Source of the DNA: Candidatus Thorarchaeota archaeon
Lineage (GTDB): Archaea; Asgardarchaeota; Thorarchaeia; Thorarchaeales; Thorarchaeaceae
Assembly: GCA_004524565.1 (NCBI GenBank)
Contig: SDNZ01000013.1
Coordinates: 1 to 33,635 of the forward strand
Length of the DNA: 33,635 nucleotides
Reading direction: 5' to 3'
The notes below the pieces were generated by a model. It was given only the letters and a program-made list of their open reading frames with translations. It did not search any database and was not told where the DNA came from. How positions within the stretch are numbered: the first letter of the stretch is position 1; every line of letters begins with the position of its first letter. Shown here in pieces: positions 15,773 to 23,945 of this stretch. A program made the translations under genes and the position numbers.

Positions 15773-17155
15773 TCAAACCTCGATTTTATCATCATCAATA
15801 GTAGAATTTTCTTGATTACCGTTTGTTTTACAATGAGGGCCATCCCTAGATATATCAAATATTCGAACTTCATCAGGTTCAAACAGAACACCTTCCACAG
15901 GTAGTTCTCCTGCTGCACGAAGACTCTTCTTCACAGCCATCGGACCGACCATCTCAAGAATCATTGTTGAGAGGGCAACAACACCTAATATGAGCATCCC
16001 CATTAATTCCGCATTTCCACCCAGTTCAATGAAAGTTTCCTCAACAATGAAAGAGAGACCTAATGCAACTCCTGCTTGACAGAGAAGACACCCTCCAAGA
16101 TACTTCTGTATCTCTGGAGCTTCATTTACTATATGACCACCAAGAGATGCGCCGAAGTACTTTGCAAGTGTTCTTCCTATCAGGTAAAGACTTGCAGTCA
16201 ATACAACGAGAAGTAGAGTTTCAGAAGTAGACAGGAGTTGTGCCATCCTTCCTCCCACCATAACAAAGAAGATCATAACGACAGGAGACATGATTCGTTC
16301 AAGCAATTCACTAACTTGATGTTCTACAGTTTCGTCACTTATTTTGTAACTTACAATATATCCAAACACCATTGCGGCAAATATATCGCTGATATGAATA
16401 TGAAAACCTAGAGTCTTTATGTAGCTATTAATCAGCTCAATAATACCAATTAACAGGATGACCATACCAATCTCAAGTTCTAGTAATTTTCCTCTATCCG
16501 CCTCTTGTTTCAGGGGATATAAAAATAATAGTCCAGCAATAGCTCCCAATACAACAGATGCCAGAATTCCAATAATTGGTTCAATCAAGACCATGGAGAG
16601 AGTCATAGTACTGGGATCTAGATTCCAAAGAGCAAAAGCAATTGCTGAATTTGTGAGGATTACCGCAGCTATATCATCTGCAGCTAGAACAAACATGAGA
16701 GAGGATGTGACAGGACCTTCGCAATCACATTCCCATACAACATCAGCAGTAGCGGCTGGGGCTGTTGCGCTTGCAACTGCTCCGAAGAGGATAGCAGTAG
16801 GGAAGGGGAGTGGAACTGCGAACTCAGATAATAAAAAGTAAGTCAGAAACGATACTAAAGCAAAAGCAGCTGTAGCTTCAATAATCACAATTATAATCAG
16901 TTTCTTAATTCTGGGCCCCTTTAAATTTGGATTACTTAATTCATGACCTATGTTATACCCAATGAGTCCAAGTGCTAAAGCAACAAAGAATTGTAATTCG
17001 TGGATAGTTTCTTCAGACAAGATACTTGTCAAACCAAGTACAACACCCGCAAGCATAAAACCGAATGTCTGGGGAATTGCTAGTTTTTTGAGTATGGAGG
17101 CGCCTAAATATGCCAGAACCAAAGCAAAACCTACTGTCAAAAGGAAATATTCCAA
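15773..17155 (-). CDS. CPA2-type cation/proton antiporter, paralog A
   Basis: The protein has 460 residues and about 12 TM helices, a monovalent cation:proton antiporter of the Kef/NapA-like CPA2 superfamily. The ion-binding Asp pair D160-D161 (FVLAADDIAAVIL) is present. The helix-4 motif, ATDP-like in the neighbouring paralog, is ATAPAA here (residues 130-135), so the motif Asp is missing. No RCK/TrkA-N domain follows; the C terminus is a short cytosolic tail ending in an acidic stretch (STIDDDKIEV). The start is TTG at 17155 with GGAG at a 9-base spacing. It lies 130 bases downstream of paralog B on the same strand, with about half of the residues in the first 80 identical. Ion specificity is unknown. 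Confidence 0.88.
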   Translation of the reverse strand: MEYFLLTVGFALVLAYLGASILKKLAIPQTFGFMLAGVVLGLTSILSEETIHELQFFVALALGLIGYNIGHELSNPNLKGPRIKKLIIIVIIEATAAFALVSFLTYFLLSEFAVPLPFPTAILFGAVASATAPAATADVVWECDCEGPVTSSLMFVLAADDIAAVILTNSAIAFALWNLDPSTMTLSMVLIEPIIGILASVVLGAIAGLLFLYPLKQEADRGKLLELEIGMVILLIGIIELINSYIKTLGFHIHISDIFAAMVFGYIVSYKISDETVEHQVSELLERIMSPVVMIFFVMVGGRMAQLLSTSETLLLVVLTASLYLIGRTLAKYFGASLGGHIVNEAPEIQKYLGGCLLCQAGVALGLSFIVEETFIELGGNAELMGMLILGVVALSTMILEMVGPMAVKKSLRAAGELPVEGVLFEPDEVRIFDISRDGPHCKTNGNQENSTIDDDKIEV

Positions 17156-17285
17156 AAGCTAAAGCTCCTGTTTTATTTCAGAATCAACAGTCAATAGAAA
17201 CAGGACAATATTTGAAAGTTGTTAATTTCAACATGGATATCTTGCATCTCTGATCTTGGAAAAACTGCTCTAAGTATTTGACCAG

Positions 17286-18584
17286 TCAACTTGTATCTGA
17301 AACATCATCTACAGGTTCTGTATTATCTTCGAGACTTTCAATTGTGTGTATTTCATCAGTACCACATAAATCATCAGGATACTCTCCTGCTTTACGTAGT
17401 CCTTCACTAGCTGCAACTGGACCAAATACTTGGAGAATCATAGTGGTTAATGCAATTACGTTTAGGATTAGTGTTCCAAAGAATACTGCCTCTGCATCAC
17501 CAAGTGAAAGGAAGTTCTGTTCAACCACGAGTGAGAGACCTACTGCTACGCCAGCTTGTGACATGAGACAGAGGCCAAGATATTTCGTAGTCAATTCTCG
17601 TGTTTTGGTCAGTTGAGCTCCAACTCTAGATCCAAAGTACTTTGCGAACGTTCGACCTCCAACATATGCAATTGTGAGTAGAACCACAGAGAGGTTAGCA
17701 ATAACACCGAGATCGATTGATGCACCTACAATAACAAAGAAGATCATCACAATGGGTGACATTATGACTTTCAAAGTGTGACTCACTGGATCTTTTTCAC
17801 GCGATACAAAGTTACCAACAACAAAACCGAATACCATACACGAGAGAATAGCACTCAACTGTAACCATGACATCAGCCCAACAATCAGAATGATCATTCC
17901 AAGTTCAAATTCTAAAATCTCTCGTCTATCATCTTCACGATTGACAAAATAGACCATCACAAATCCAAGGATTGCACCAATAGCAGAGGATGCAGCAACA
18001 TCGATAACAAGGGAACCAACAGCACCAATGATTGTTACTGTACCTGGAGCAGAGTAGAAAAGAATGGCGATAGCGATTGCGCCATCAGCTAATAGAATCG
18101 CGATGACATCATCAAGTGCCAAGATGAACATCAGAGTATCAGTGAGGTCACCTTTGCATTTACGTTCCCAGATTACCATTACAGTTGATGCAGGATCAGT
18201 AGCACTAGCAAGAGCTCCGAAGACTAATGCGATGTGCCATGCACCAAGTAGATAGCCAGCTAGTACCGTAACAATAACAAATGTTAGGATAGACTCAAGA
18301 ATCAGGATTGTTCCCATTCGCCGCGTTTGCCCGCGAAAAACCTCTTTACGTATCTCTAGTCCAATATTGTATCCTATCAGACCTAGAGCAAGATCAACAA
18401 TTGGAAAGAGAAATGTGCGGAAATCATCATTGAAGATTCCCAATGTTCCAAGAACAAGCCCAGCTATCATGAAACCAAGAATCTTTGGGATTCCAAATTT
18501 TGTCATGATTTCAGCGCCGAAATATGCAAGCACTAGAGCTATACCTAACAATAGAAGGACCTCAGGGGTGTAAAGCGCTTGCAT
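17286..18584 (-). CDS. CPA2-type cation/proton antiporter, paralog B
   Basis: The protein has 432 residues and about 12-13 TM helices. It carries the full helix-4 motif ATDPAST (128-134) and the Asp pair D158-D159 (FILALDDVIAILL) that binds ion and proton in this superfamily. It shares long matching segments with paralog A: ALVLAY-x-GA, LGFMIAGLVLG versus FGFMLAGVVLG, and LALGLIGYNIG in both, and so is a tandem duplicate. The C-terminal tail is short and acidic (NTEPVDDVSDTS), without a regulatory nucleotide-binding domain. The ATG at 18584 is preceded by GGTGATATC, a good archaeal ribosome site. CTTTTAAAGT at 18640-18649 is a possible TATA element. Confidence 0.9.
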   Translation of the reverse strand: MQALYTPEVLLLLGIALVLAYFGAEIMTKFGIPKILGFMIAGLVLGTLGIFNDDFRTFLFPIVDLALGLIGYNIGLEIRKEVFRGQTRRMGTILILESILTFVIVTVLAGYLLGAWHIALVFGALASATDPASTVMVIWERKCKGDLTDTLMFILALDDVIAILLADGAIAIAILFYSAPGTVTIIGAVGSLVIDVAASSAIGAILGFVMVYFVNREDDRREILEFELGMIILIVGLMSWLQLSAILSCMVFGFVVGNFVSREKDPVSHTLKVIMSPIVMIFFVIVGASIDLGVIANLSVVLLTIAYVGGRTFAKYFGSRVGAQLTKTRELTTKYLGLCLMSQAGVAVGLSLVVEQNFLSLGDAEAVFFGTLILNVIALTTMILQVFGPVAASEGLRKAGEYPDDLCGTDEIHTIESLEDNTEPVDDVSDTS

Positions 18585-18639
18585 GATATCACCGCGATAG
18601 GAGTTTTGAATAGTCGTTTGTTTTAGGAATGTGGATGGG

Positions 18640-18650
18640 CTTTTAAAGTG
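18640..18650 (-). promoter_or_regulatory. TATA-like element upstream of the antiporter pair
   Basis: The sequence reads ACTTTAAAAG on the minus strand, about 60 bases upstream of the ATG at 18584. It would give a leader of about 35 bases that includes GGTGAT. Moderate match. Confidence 0.4.
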
Positions 18651-18704
18651 ATATATTGGGCAGAGGTCTAAAACAATCGTTTAAGCAGTTTAAAGATGAT
18701 TTTA

Positions 18705-19379
18705 TCAAGTTCTGTCTACTTCGGAATAGTATAGACATAGGATACTCAAGAAGCACTTGTCACATCTCGGATTCTGCGCCTTACAGACCTCTCGCCCATG
18801 TTGAACAAGGTTCTTGTTTAAAGAGGAAATGCAAGTTCGTGGCATTATGTGTTCTAATAGGTCATGCGCCTTCTCGCGTGACACCGTTTCATCGATTATA
18901 CCTAATCGTTTGGTGACCCTCCAGACATGTGTATCAACTGGTAAAACAGGCAGACCAAAAGAGAAGAGTAAAACAATAGCGGCTGTCTTTGGACCCACTC
19001 CATGAAGGGATGTCAACCACTCCTTTGCTTGTGGAATCTCCATTTTTTCAAGGAGAGAGAGATCTAGTTTTCCAACTCGTTCCTGTATTTCTCTTAGAGT
19101 AGCCTGAATTCGTTTAGCTTTAAGATTATACATTCCAGAGGATCGGATACTGTTAGCTAGTTCATCTTGTGGTGCAGCCAGTACTTCGTCCCATGTGGAA
19201 TAGGTTGCTTTCAAGCTCTCAAAGGCACGAAACATGTTGACATCGTTTGTATGTTGACTAAGAATGGTCATAACCAATTCATCGATTGGAGGAAGTTTTC
19301 TCTCACTCACTTCGTCCCCATATTCTCGAATGAGGGCTTTGCATATTTTTTCCGCTTTCTTTCTCGTTTCATCAACCAT
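18705..19379 (-). CDS. nth: Endonuclease III (base-excision repair DNA glycosylase/AP lyase)
   Basis: The protein has 224 residues. It removes oxidised pyrimidines from DNA and nicks the abasic site. Visible features: the helix TILSQHTND, the helix-hairpin-helix LTSLHGVGPKTA with catalytic Lys131, the catalytic Asp149 in VLPVDTHVWRV, and the complete C-terminal [4Fe-4S] loop C199-x6-C206-x2-C209-x5-C215. All key residues are present and the length is normal. The ATG at 19379 has a GGTG 6 bases upstream; the in-frame TTG at 19391 has no ribosome site. A TATA-like TATAATATAT at 19422-19431 lies upstream and could serve this strand. Confidence 0.94.
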   Translation of the reverse strand: MVDETRKKAEKICKALIREYGDEVSERKLPPIDELVMTILSQHTNDVNMFRAFESLKATYSTWDEVLAAPQDELANSIRSSGMYNLKAKRIQATLREIQERVGKLDLSLLEKMEIPQAKEWLTSLHGVGPKTAAIVLLFSFGLPVLPVDTHVWRVTKRLGIIDETVSREKAHDLLEHIMPRTCISSLNKNLVQHGREVCKAQNPRCDKCFLSILCLYYSEVDRT

Positions 19380-19421
19380 TGCAAGCACCAAAGAAGGATG
19401 GGCACCTTATCAGCTAACTGG

Positions 19422-19431
19422 TATAATATAT
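19422..19431 (-). promoter_or_regulatory. TATA element between nth and the flavodoxin gene
   Basis: TATAATATAT on the plus strand (ATATATTATA on the minus) lies 43-52 bases upstream of the nth ATG, giving a predicted leader of about 20 bases. Its near symmetry means it could also act on the other strand, though it is then 58 bases from the flavodoxin ATG. Confidence 0.5.
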
Positions 19432-19488
19432 GATGTCCCCTTTCGATACTCTTTTGTTCTAAGATAATCAATATCGAGAGGAATCAAG

Positions 19489-19905
19489 ATGAGAGTTGGA
19501 GTTATTTACGAGAGCACTCGTGGTAGAACCAAAGCCATGGCGGAGGCTATCTGTAAAGGTGCAACGGACGCAGGAGCAGAATGCGTGGTCATCGATGCCA
19601 AAGATTTCAATGGTATTACTGATATCTGTGCCTTGGCTATAGGAAGCTCGACAAGGATGAAAAGAGTGCTTCCGAAGGTGAAGCAGATACTTGCAGAACT
19701 TCAGGATTTGAATGGGCTACCCGCAGCAGCATATGGTTCCTACGGATGGAGTGGTGAAGCTCCAGACGAGATCAGTGATAAGCTGCAGGAACTTAATGCA
19801 GAAATAATCGTTAATCCGCCCATTAAAGCTAAGGACTACCCTGGAGAAGCAGTTCTTGAAGAATGTCGAAGTCTTGGTGCAAAACTTGCTGAGAGATGTC
19901 CATAA
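19489..19905 (+). CDS. Flavodoxin-like FMN protein
   Basis: The protein has 138 residues, a single flavodoxin domain. The phosphate-binding loop is S9-T10-R11-G12-R13-T14 in YESTRGRTKAMA, and the FMN ring loop is AYGSYGWSGEAP (residues 81-92), in the style of the flavodoxin half of FprA-type flavodiiron proteins. It is an electron carrier in the cytosol; partners are not evident nearby, though etfBA lies 7 kb away. The ATG is preceded by GAGAGGAATC. The gene is followed 63 bases later by the ABC exporter operon on the same strand. Confidence 0.88.
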   Translation: MRVGVIYESTRGRTKAMAEAICKGATDAGAECVVIDAKDFNGITDICALAIGSSTRMKRVLPKVKQILAELQDLNGLPAAAYGSYGWSGEAPDEISDKLQELNAEIIVNPPIKAKDYPGEAVLEECRSLGAKLAERCP

Positions 19906-19968
19906 AGTATGATAAGTAATCACTCTCAGACATGTGCATTCTTAGTAACTCTTATCACATCCGTGTAA

Positions 19969-21921
19969 ATGGCACATAGGTCGGTGCTTTCAAAAATGGG
20001 ACATATCAGAAGACTAACAGGTTATGCCATGAGAAGGAAGTTTCTCTTCTTTGGTTTCCTTACGTCCGCAGCCATTGGCACTGTATTCAATCTATTGACC
20101 CCTCTTGTTCTAATTAAAATCGTTGACGAAGTGATTATTGGAGCCCAAATGAATCTCCTCTTAGAATATGTATTCCTCTTTATTGGTCTCGGGCTTCTCT
20201 ATGCACTTTTTGATATGTTCGGACGTTATGGATCTGCTATACTTTCACAATATGTCATCTTTACTCTCCGAGAGGACCTTTACAATAGTCTAATGGAAAA
20301 AGACCTCTCATTTTTCGATCAGAATGAAACAGGGCAATTACTTGCTCGTGTTACGACAGATGTCAGTACAATGCGAGAGTTCTTGTACTGGGGGTATCGT
20401 GTACTATTCATTGGTTTTGCTCAGCTTATTGGGACCTATATTGTGATGTGGAGTGTCAATCCAACTCTCACAACGTACATGTTCATATGGATCCCTATCA
20501 TGCTCATTTTCATCTACTCATTTGCTAAGAAGGTAAGACCAGTCTTCTTCTCAGCACGTAAACAATATGGAGTCCTTAGTTCAGTTCTCGCTGAGAATGT
20601 TGTTGGACATAAAGTCGTCAGAGCATATGCATCCGAAGAGCGAGAGGCACTACGAGTTGAGAAGGAAAATAGAGCATTTCTTGATTTGCGAGTTTATGCT
20701 AGCAAGCTTCAGTCATTCTTCCAACCAATGCTTCCCTCACTCATCAGTGTGGCAATAGGTGCGCTAATCTATATCGGAGGATTCAGCTACATCAGCGGCA
20801 CACTTACATACGGAGAGTTTGTCGGTTTCATCTCAATGATTGGTATGCTTGTACTCCCTGCTAGATTTCTTAGCTGGGGAATAGGGATGTACCAGAGAGC
20901 ATCTGCTTCAGGAGAAAGAACGTTTTACATTCTAGATGCAATCGAAGAAGTGATGAATCCTGAAAATCCTGTGGAGGTTACAGATTATCAAGGATCTATT
21001 GATTTCAATAATATCTCGTTTAGCTATGGTGGTGACGGATACATTCTCAGAGATGTAGATTTGCATGTTAAACCTGGACAGATAGTTGCCCTTCTTGGAG
21101 GAACAGGTTCTGGAAAGACAAGTCTTGTTAACCTGATTCCAAGATTCTATGACGTTGACACCAATAGAAAGATAGACTACGAAGGAAAGGGTTATCGTGT
21201 TCGTAAGGACAACACTGTTTTGATTGGTGAGAAAGAATACAAAGTAGTAGATGGTCATGTAGAGATTAATGATCAACTCCATGAAGTGACATCACCTGGA
21301 GAGATACTAATTGATGGAATCGATATCCGTCAATATTCATTAAATGACCTCAGAAAACGTATTGGGATGGTTCATCAAGATCCTTTCCTATTCTCAGCCA
21401 CATTGAAAGAGAATATTGCTTTTGGTCGTCCTGAAGCCACTTTTGAAGAGGTTGTTGAAGCTACGAAAGCAGCAAATATTCACGATTTCATCCTTACACT
21501 CGAAGAAGGATATGACTCTGAGATTGGAGAGAGAGGAGTAACTCTTAGTGGAGGGCAGAAACAGAGAATCGCAATAGCAAGGGCTTTGCTTGCAAATCCG
21601 AGAATATTGATACTGGATGATTCTACAAGTTCGGTTGATGCAAAGACAGAGATGCTCATTCAGCAGGCAATGGAGACCCTCATGCAAGGGCGAACCACTT
21701 TCATTATTACACATCGACTGAGTACAGTCAGAAATGCAGACCTAATAGTCATGATGGAGAGAGGACGGATTGTCGAACAGGGTAGTCATGACGAGTTAAT
21801 CGCAAAAGAAGGACTATACTACAATATATTCCAGACCATTTCTGAAATGGAACTAGCAGCAAGTGTTTCCAGTGATCCATTCCCAATATCAGGAACAGAG
21901 GGAGGTGGAAGCACTGAGTAG
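19969..21921 (+). CDS. Heterodimeric ABC exporter, subunit 1 (LSGGQ intact, Walker B Glu replaced by Asp, inserted segment)
   Basis: The protein has 650 residues: a six-TM exporter domain (about 15-310) followed by a nucleotide-binding domain. Walker A is GGTGSGKT (near 377), the Q-loop is in GMVHQDPF, the signature is LSGGQKQR (near 525), Walker B is ILILDDSTSS (near 545-554) and the H-loop is ITHRLST. The catalytic Glu after Walker B is Asp, marking a degenerate hydrolysis site. Between FYDVD and GEILIDGIDI there is an extra segment of about 45 residues (about 398-442) that is absent from subunit 2 and most exporters. The next gene overlaps this one, so the two subunits are made together. 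Substrate is unknown; such pairs export lipids, peptides or drugs. The ATG start lacks a Shine-Dalgarno site. Confidence 0.92.
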   Translation: MAHRSVLSKMGHIRRLTGYAMRRKFLFFGFLTSAAIGTVFNLLTPLVLIKIVDEVIIGAQMNLLLEYVFLFIGLGLLYALFDMFGRYGSAILSQYVIFTLREDLYNSLMEKDLSFFDQNETGQLLARVTTDVSTMREFLYWGYRVLFIGFAQLIGTYIVMWSVNPTLTTYMFIWIPIMLIFIYSFAKKVRPVFFSARKQYGVLSSVLAENVVGHKVVRAYASEEREALRVEKENRAFLDLRVYASKLQSFFQPMLPSLISVAIGALIYIGGFSYISGTLTYGEFVGFISMIGMLVLPARFLSWGIGMYQRASASGERTFYILDAIEEVMNPENPVEVTDYQGSIDFNNISFSYGGDGYILRDVDLHVKPGQIVALLGGTGSGKTSLVNLIPRFYDVDTNRKIDYEGKGYRVRKDNTVLIGEKEYKVVDGHVEINDQLHEVTSPGEILIDGIDIRQYSLNDLRKRIGMVHQDPFLFSATLKENIAFGRPEATFEEVVEATKAANIHDFILTLEEGYDSEIGERGVTLSGGQKQRIAIARALLANPRILILDDSTSSVDAKTEMLIQQAMETLMQGRTTFIITHRLSTVRNADLIVMMERGRIVEQGSHDELIAKEGLYYNIFQTISEMELAASVSSDPFPISGTEGGGSTE

Positions 21922-23749
21922 AACATTAGATACTGCAGACGATCCAGATGCTCGAACCTACGAATACAGCGATTCAACATTGTTGATGCGCATGGTGGGT
22001 TATTTGGTTGCGTATAGAATGCTCTTCGCTATTGTTATAGTATTAACAGCAGCAGGAATTGCATTAAGCGTGTGGACTCCGTTCATTCTACGACAGGCAA
22101 TTGACGTTGACTTCCCAAGCGGAATTCTCAGTGCCTTATTTTTCACAGCAGGACTATATATTATCTTACAGATAGTATCATGGATTATCAGCTTTGGTAG
22201 TGGCTACCTTATGGCTCTCATGGGACAGAGAGCTGTCTATGATATCAGACAGGAACTCTACAGTCATGTTCAAGATATGTCTGAAGAATTTCATGACCAT
22301 TCATCCAGTGGCAGAGTAATTTCAAGACTTACAAATGATGTTGATCGAATGAGCGAGCTTCTAGGTGGAGAACTCATCAATACATTTGCACAAATCTTCG
22401 TAGTCTTCGCAATAGGAGTGGCTATGTTCGCATCGAATCTTCGGCTAGCACTAGTTTCACTTCTTATTGTTCCGGTTCTTCTAATCACAACAATCTACTT
22501 CAGAAAAGTCATGAGAGAAGCATACCGAAGAACAAGAAAGACAATATCTAATGTCACATCTAACCTTGCTGAGAGTATTTCGGGAGCTAAGGTCACAAAG
22601 AGTTTTGCAAGGGAGCAGAGAAGCGCAGAAATATTTACTGAAATCAATGAAGCGGATTATCAATCGAATGTTGATGCAGGGAAGGCACAGGCTGCATTCT
22701 TTCCTGTGATTCGGTTCATCGGTGGATTAGGTACTGCAATAATACTACTCTTTGGAGGTTGGTTCTTCCTTAATCCAGCATTTCTTTACATTAGTGATTC
22801 TTTAACTCCTGAAGTGACCCTTGGAACAATCGTGATGTTTGTACAATTTAGTGATAGCTTCTTTCGGCCAATCCTGATTATTGCAAACTTCTACACTTCA
22901 GTCCAGAGTGCATTTGCAGGAGGAGAGCGAGTCTTCTCTGTATTAGATACTGAATCAGCTATTCAAGATGGCCCAGATGCACTACCTATGCCAAACGTTG
23001 AAGGTCATATCGAGTTTAGGAACGTCATGTTCAGATATGGAGATGGACCAATAGTACTTGATGATTTCAACTTGGTTATTAATCCAGGAGAGACCATCGC
23101 TATAGTAGGAGATACCGGAGCTGGCAAGACAACCATTGTGAGTCTACTGAATCGGTTCTATGATGTTGTTGAGGGTTCAATTCAAATTGATGGTATAGAC
23201 ATTCGGGCAGTCACTCAAAATTCACTTCATTCAAGAATTGGTCTTGTCCTTCAAGATGCGTTTCTATTCATGGGTACAATCAAGGACAACATCAAGTATG
23301 GAAGACAGGATGCCAGCGATGAAGAGATTAATGCTGCTCTTGATGCCATTGGTGCACGAAGGATAATTGAGAATCTCGAACAAGGACTTGATACCGAGGT
23401 TGGAGAACGAGGCGGCAGAATATCTGAGGGTGAGAGGCAACTTGTTAGTTTTGCTCGAGCACTTCTTGCAGATCCCAAGATACTCATTCTTGATGAAGCC
23501 ACAAGCTCCATTGACATATACACTGAGTATGCAATTCAAAAAGGAATGAGAGTACTACTCGCTGGAAGAACCTCCATAGTGATAGCTCATAGACTTTCAA
23601 CAATCGTCAATGCAGATAGGATAGTTGTTCTCGAACATGGTAAAATTGTTGAATCTGGAAAACATGCAGACCTAATGCAGAAAAAAGGAAAATACTATTC
23701 TCTCTACGAACTTCAGATTAGACCAAGGGCAATTCAAAAATTTAGTTAG
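21863..23749 (+). CDS. Heterodimeric ABC exporter, subunit 2 (catalytic Glu intact, degenerate signature)
   Basis: The protein has 628 residues from the outermost GTG, with a six-TM domain followed by a nucleotide-binding domain. Walker A is GDTGAGKT (near 415), Walker B is ILILDEATSS with the catalytic Glu (near 542), and the H-loop is IAHRLST. The signature is ISEGERQL instead of LSGGQ (near 519). This complements subunit 1, so the pair has one canonical and one degenerate ATP site, as in TM287/288- and TAP-type transporters. The true start is uncertain: GTG at 21863, 21872 or 21905 are in frame, and the best Shine-Dalgarno (GGAGGTG, 21901-21907) is 6 bases before a CTG at 21914. All overlap the end of subunit 1, suggesting translational coupling. 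Confidence 0.92.
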   Translation: MFPVIHSQYQEQREVEALSRTLDTADDPDARTYEYSDSTLLMRMVGYLVAYRMLFAIVIVLTAAGIALSVWTPFILRQAIDVDFPSGILSALFFTAGLYIILQIVSWIISFGSGYLMALMGQRAVYDIRQELYSHVQDMSEEFHDHSSSGRVISRLTNDVDRMSELLGGELINTFAQIFVVFAIGVAMFASNLRLALVSLLIVPVLLITTIYFRKVMREAYRRTRKTISNVTSNLAESISGAKVTKSFAREQRSAEIFTEINEADYQSNVDAGKAQAAFFPVIRFIGGLGTAIILLFGGWFFLNPAFLYISDSLTPEVTLGTIVMFVQFSDSFFRPILIIANFYTSVQSAFAGGERVFSVLDTESAIQDGPDALPMPNVEGHIEFRNVMFRYGDGPIVLDDFNLVINPGETIAIVGDTGAGKTTIVSLLNRFYDVVEGSIQIDGIDIRAVTQNSLHSRIGLVLQDAFLFMGTIKDNIKYGRQDASDEEINAALDAIGARRIIENLEQGLDTEVGERGGRISEGERQLVSFARALLADPKILILDEATSSIDIYTEYAIQKGMRVLLAGRTSIVIAHRLSTIVNADRIVVLEHGKIVESGKHADLMQKKGKYYSLYELQIRPRAIQKFS

Positions 23750-23768
23750 CTAGAGTGGAAAAAGTGGT

Positions 23769-23794
23769 GAGCTCCTATCGATTGACAGGAGCTC
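23769..23794. terminator. Hairpin between the ABC operon and the regulator operon
   Basis: GAGCTCCT (23769-23776) and AGGAGCTC (23787-23794) form a perfect 8-bp stem with a 10-base loop. It lies 20 bases past the ABC stop on one strand and 20 bases past the stop of the small ORF on the other, so it probably serves both. No strong T-run follows. Confidence 0.6.
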
Positions 23795-23813
23795 GAGAAT
23801 GTGCGGAAACGAA

Positions 23814-23942
23814 TCAAGCATGAATATCATCAACATCTCGCGATGGAGAAGCTGATGATGGCAGACCTGAGGAGACCTGATGGATGAAATTCACTGCAGT
23901 TGATTCTATACGTGAAAGTTGTGCAGAGTATTCATCCATCAT
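23814..23942 (-). CDS. Candidate 42-residue protein at the end of the regulator operon
   Basis: This small ORF starts at an ATG 3 bases after the stop of the upstream gene (a second ATG follows immediately) and ends with TGA. AAGGATTGATTC before the ATG gives a weak ribosome site (AGGA, 7 bases). The product begins MMDEYSAQLSRIESTAVNF, followed by a Ser/Pro-rich stretch and an acidic end (RDVDDIHA). The first 24 residues can form an amphipathic helix. The hairpin at 23769-23794 follows the stop, as expected for the last gene of an operon. There is no homology I recognise. Its reality rests on position and coupling; it could be chance. Confidence 0.4.
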   Translation of the reverse strand: MMDEYSAQLSRIESTAVNFIHQVSSGLPSSASPSRDVDDIHA

Positions 23943-23945
23943 GAA

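Noticed and set aside
16458-16841. 127-codon ORF opposite antiporter A, with similar ORFs opposite antiporter B
   Set aside because: These are antisense shadows of hydrophobic coding sequence, with no ribosome site and no protein-like pattern.
19910-19957. TGATAAG/CTTATCA inverted pair before the ABC operon
   Set aside because: The 7-bp arms are perfect but 34 bases apart, with no TATA box or ribosome site placed symmetrically. It is too weak to call an operator without comparison.
23850-23892. C/D-box-like sRNA (TGATGA and CTGA boxes)
   Set aside because: Box spacing is wrong (about 8 bases between the C-like and D-like boxes), there are no terminal pairing stems, and the same bases are explained by the small minus-strand ORF.
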